From NCBI GenBank assembly GCA_002780675.1, contig PEUR01000166.1:1-5300 (forward strand): 5,300 nt of DNA. Direction: 5' to 3'. The position numbers were made by a program, and so were the translations under genes. The notes under the pieces are model-generated. The model was not told where the DNA came from and did not search any database. It worked only from the letters and a program-made list of their open reading frames with translations. Shown piece by piece: positions 5,147-5,300 of the stretch; positions within the stretch are counted from its first letter, which is position 1, and every line of letters begins with the position of its first letter. Origin of the DNA: Gallionellales bacterium CG03_land_8_20_14_0_80_55_15. Lineage in GTDB: Bacteria > Pseudomonadota > Gammaproteobacteria > Burkholderiales > Gallionellaceae.

Positions 5147-5300
5147 CTACAACGCCGCCGCAATTTCCCGAAAGCTATTCAAGCCCGCTTCCAGATTCTC
5201 AATAATCTCGCCTGCCAGCACATCCGGCTCAGGCAGATTATCCAGATCGGCAAGGTTCTTGTCCTTCAACCAGAAAATATCCAGGCTGGTCTTGTCGCGC
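5147..5300 (-). CDS. hsdM: Type I restriction-modification DNA methyltransferase subunit HsdM, C-terminus only
   Basis: The minus strand is open from the right edge to a TAG at 5147-5149, giving the last 50 residues of a protein that starts outside the window. The stretch DKTSLDIFWLKDKNLADLDN is the signature tail of HsdM-type N6-adenine methyltransferases, followed by L-P-E-P-D and a helix ending EIIENLEAGLNSF-REIAAAL. HsdM pairs with the specificity subunit HsdS to methylate adenine in a bipartite site, and with HsdR for restriction. The catalytic NPPF motif and SAM site are outside the window, so intactness cannot be judged. No hsdS follows: a palindrome and ampG come next. Sure of the family, not of whether the system is complete. 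Confidence 0.85.
   Translation of the reverse strand, partial: RDKTSLDIFWLKDKNLADLDNLPEPDVLAGEIIENLEAGLNSFREIAAAL

Overview
The window looks like ordinary chromosomal DNA from a Gram-negative proteobacterium, most likely a betaproteobacterium. Support for this comes from a two-domain (kinase-like plus GNAT) N-acetylglutamate synthase of the ArgA type, an AmpG muropeptide permease, a 243-residue RsmE, moderately high GC, and short GC-rich palindromes typical of proteobacterial intergenic repeats. The genus cannot be fixed from the sequence alone.

Layout, left to right. Positions 1-1138 hold two minus-strand genes in tandem: a peroxiredoxin-like thioredoxin-fold protein (1138 to 584), then an inositol-monophosphatase-family phosphatase (542 running off the left edge). 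The 69-base gap at 1139-1207 holds two oppositely directed promoters whose -10 boxes overlap. One drives the minus-strand pair and the other drives rsmE. From 1208 to 3734 the plus strand carries rsmE (16S rRNA m3U1498 methyltransferase), a 61-residue tautomerase-fold protein and argA (first step of arginine synthesis). The gap between rsmE and the tautomerase is 189 bases and full of palindromes. The gap between the tautomerase and argA is 76 bases and holds two small hairpins. No convincing intrinsic terminator separates the three, so partial co-transcription is possible. argA converges with minus-strand ampG (5034 to 3787) across 52 bases. Upstream of ampG lie a weak promoter, a terminator-like element, a REP-like palindrome, and the last 50 codons of a type I restriction-modification hsdM gene entering from the right edge.

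How the genes relate: mostly housekeeping functions (ribosome maturation, arginine synthesis, cell-wall recycling, redox, phosphate-ester hydrolysis) with no obvious single pathway. The right edge is the only accessory signal: hsdM ends here with no hsdS directly downstream. I do not see a previously undescribed system in these 5.3 kb. The points most worth a second look are the face-to-face promoters, a palindrome-like GC tract with eight consecutive G inside argA, the tautomerase that lacks both canonical catalytic arginines, the nested palindromes after rsmE, and the hsdM without an adjacent hsdS.
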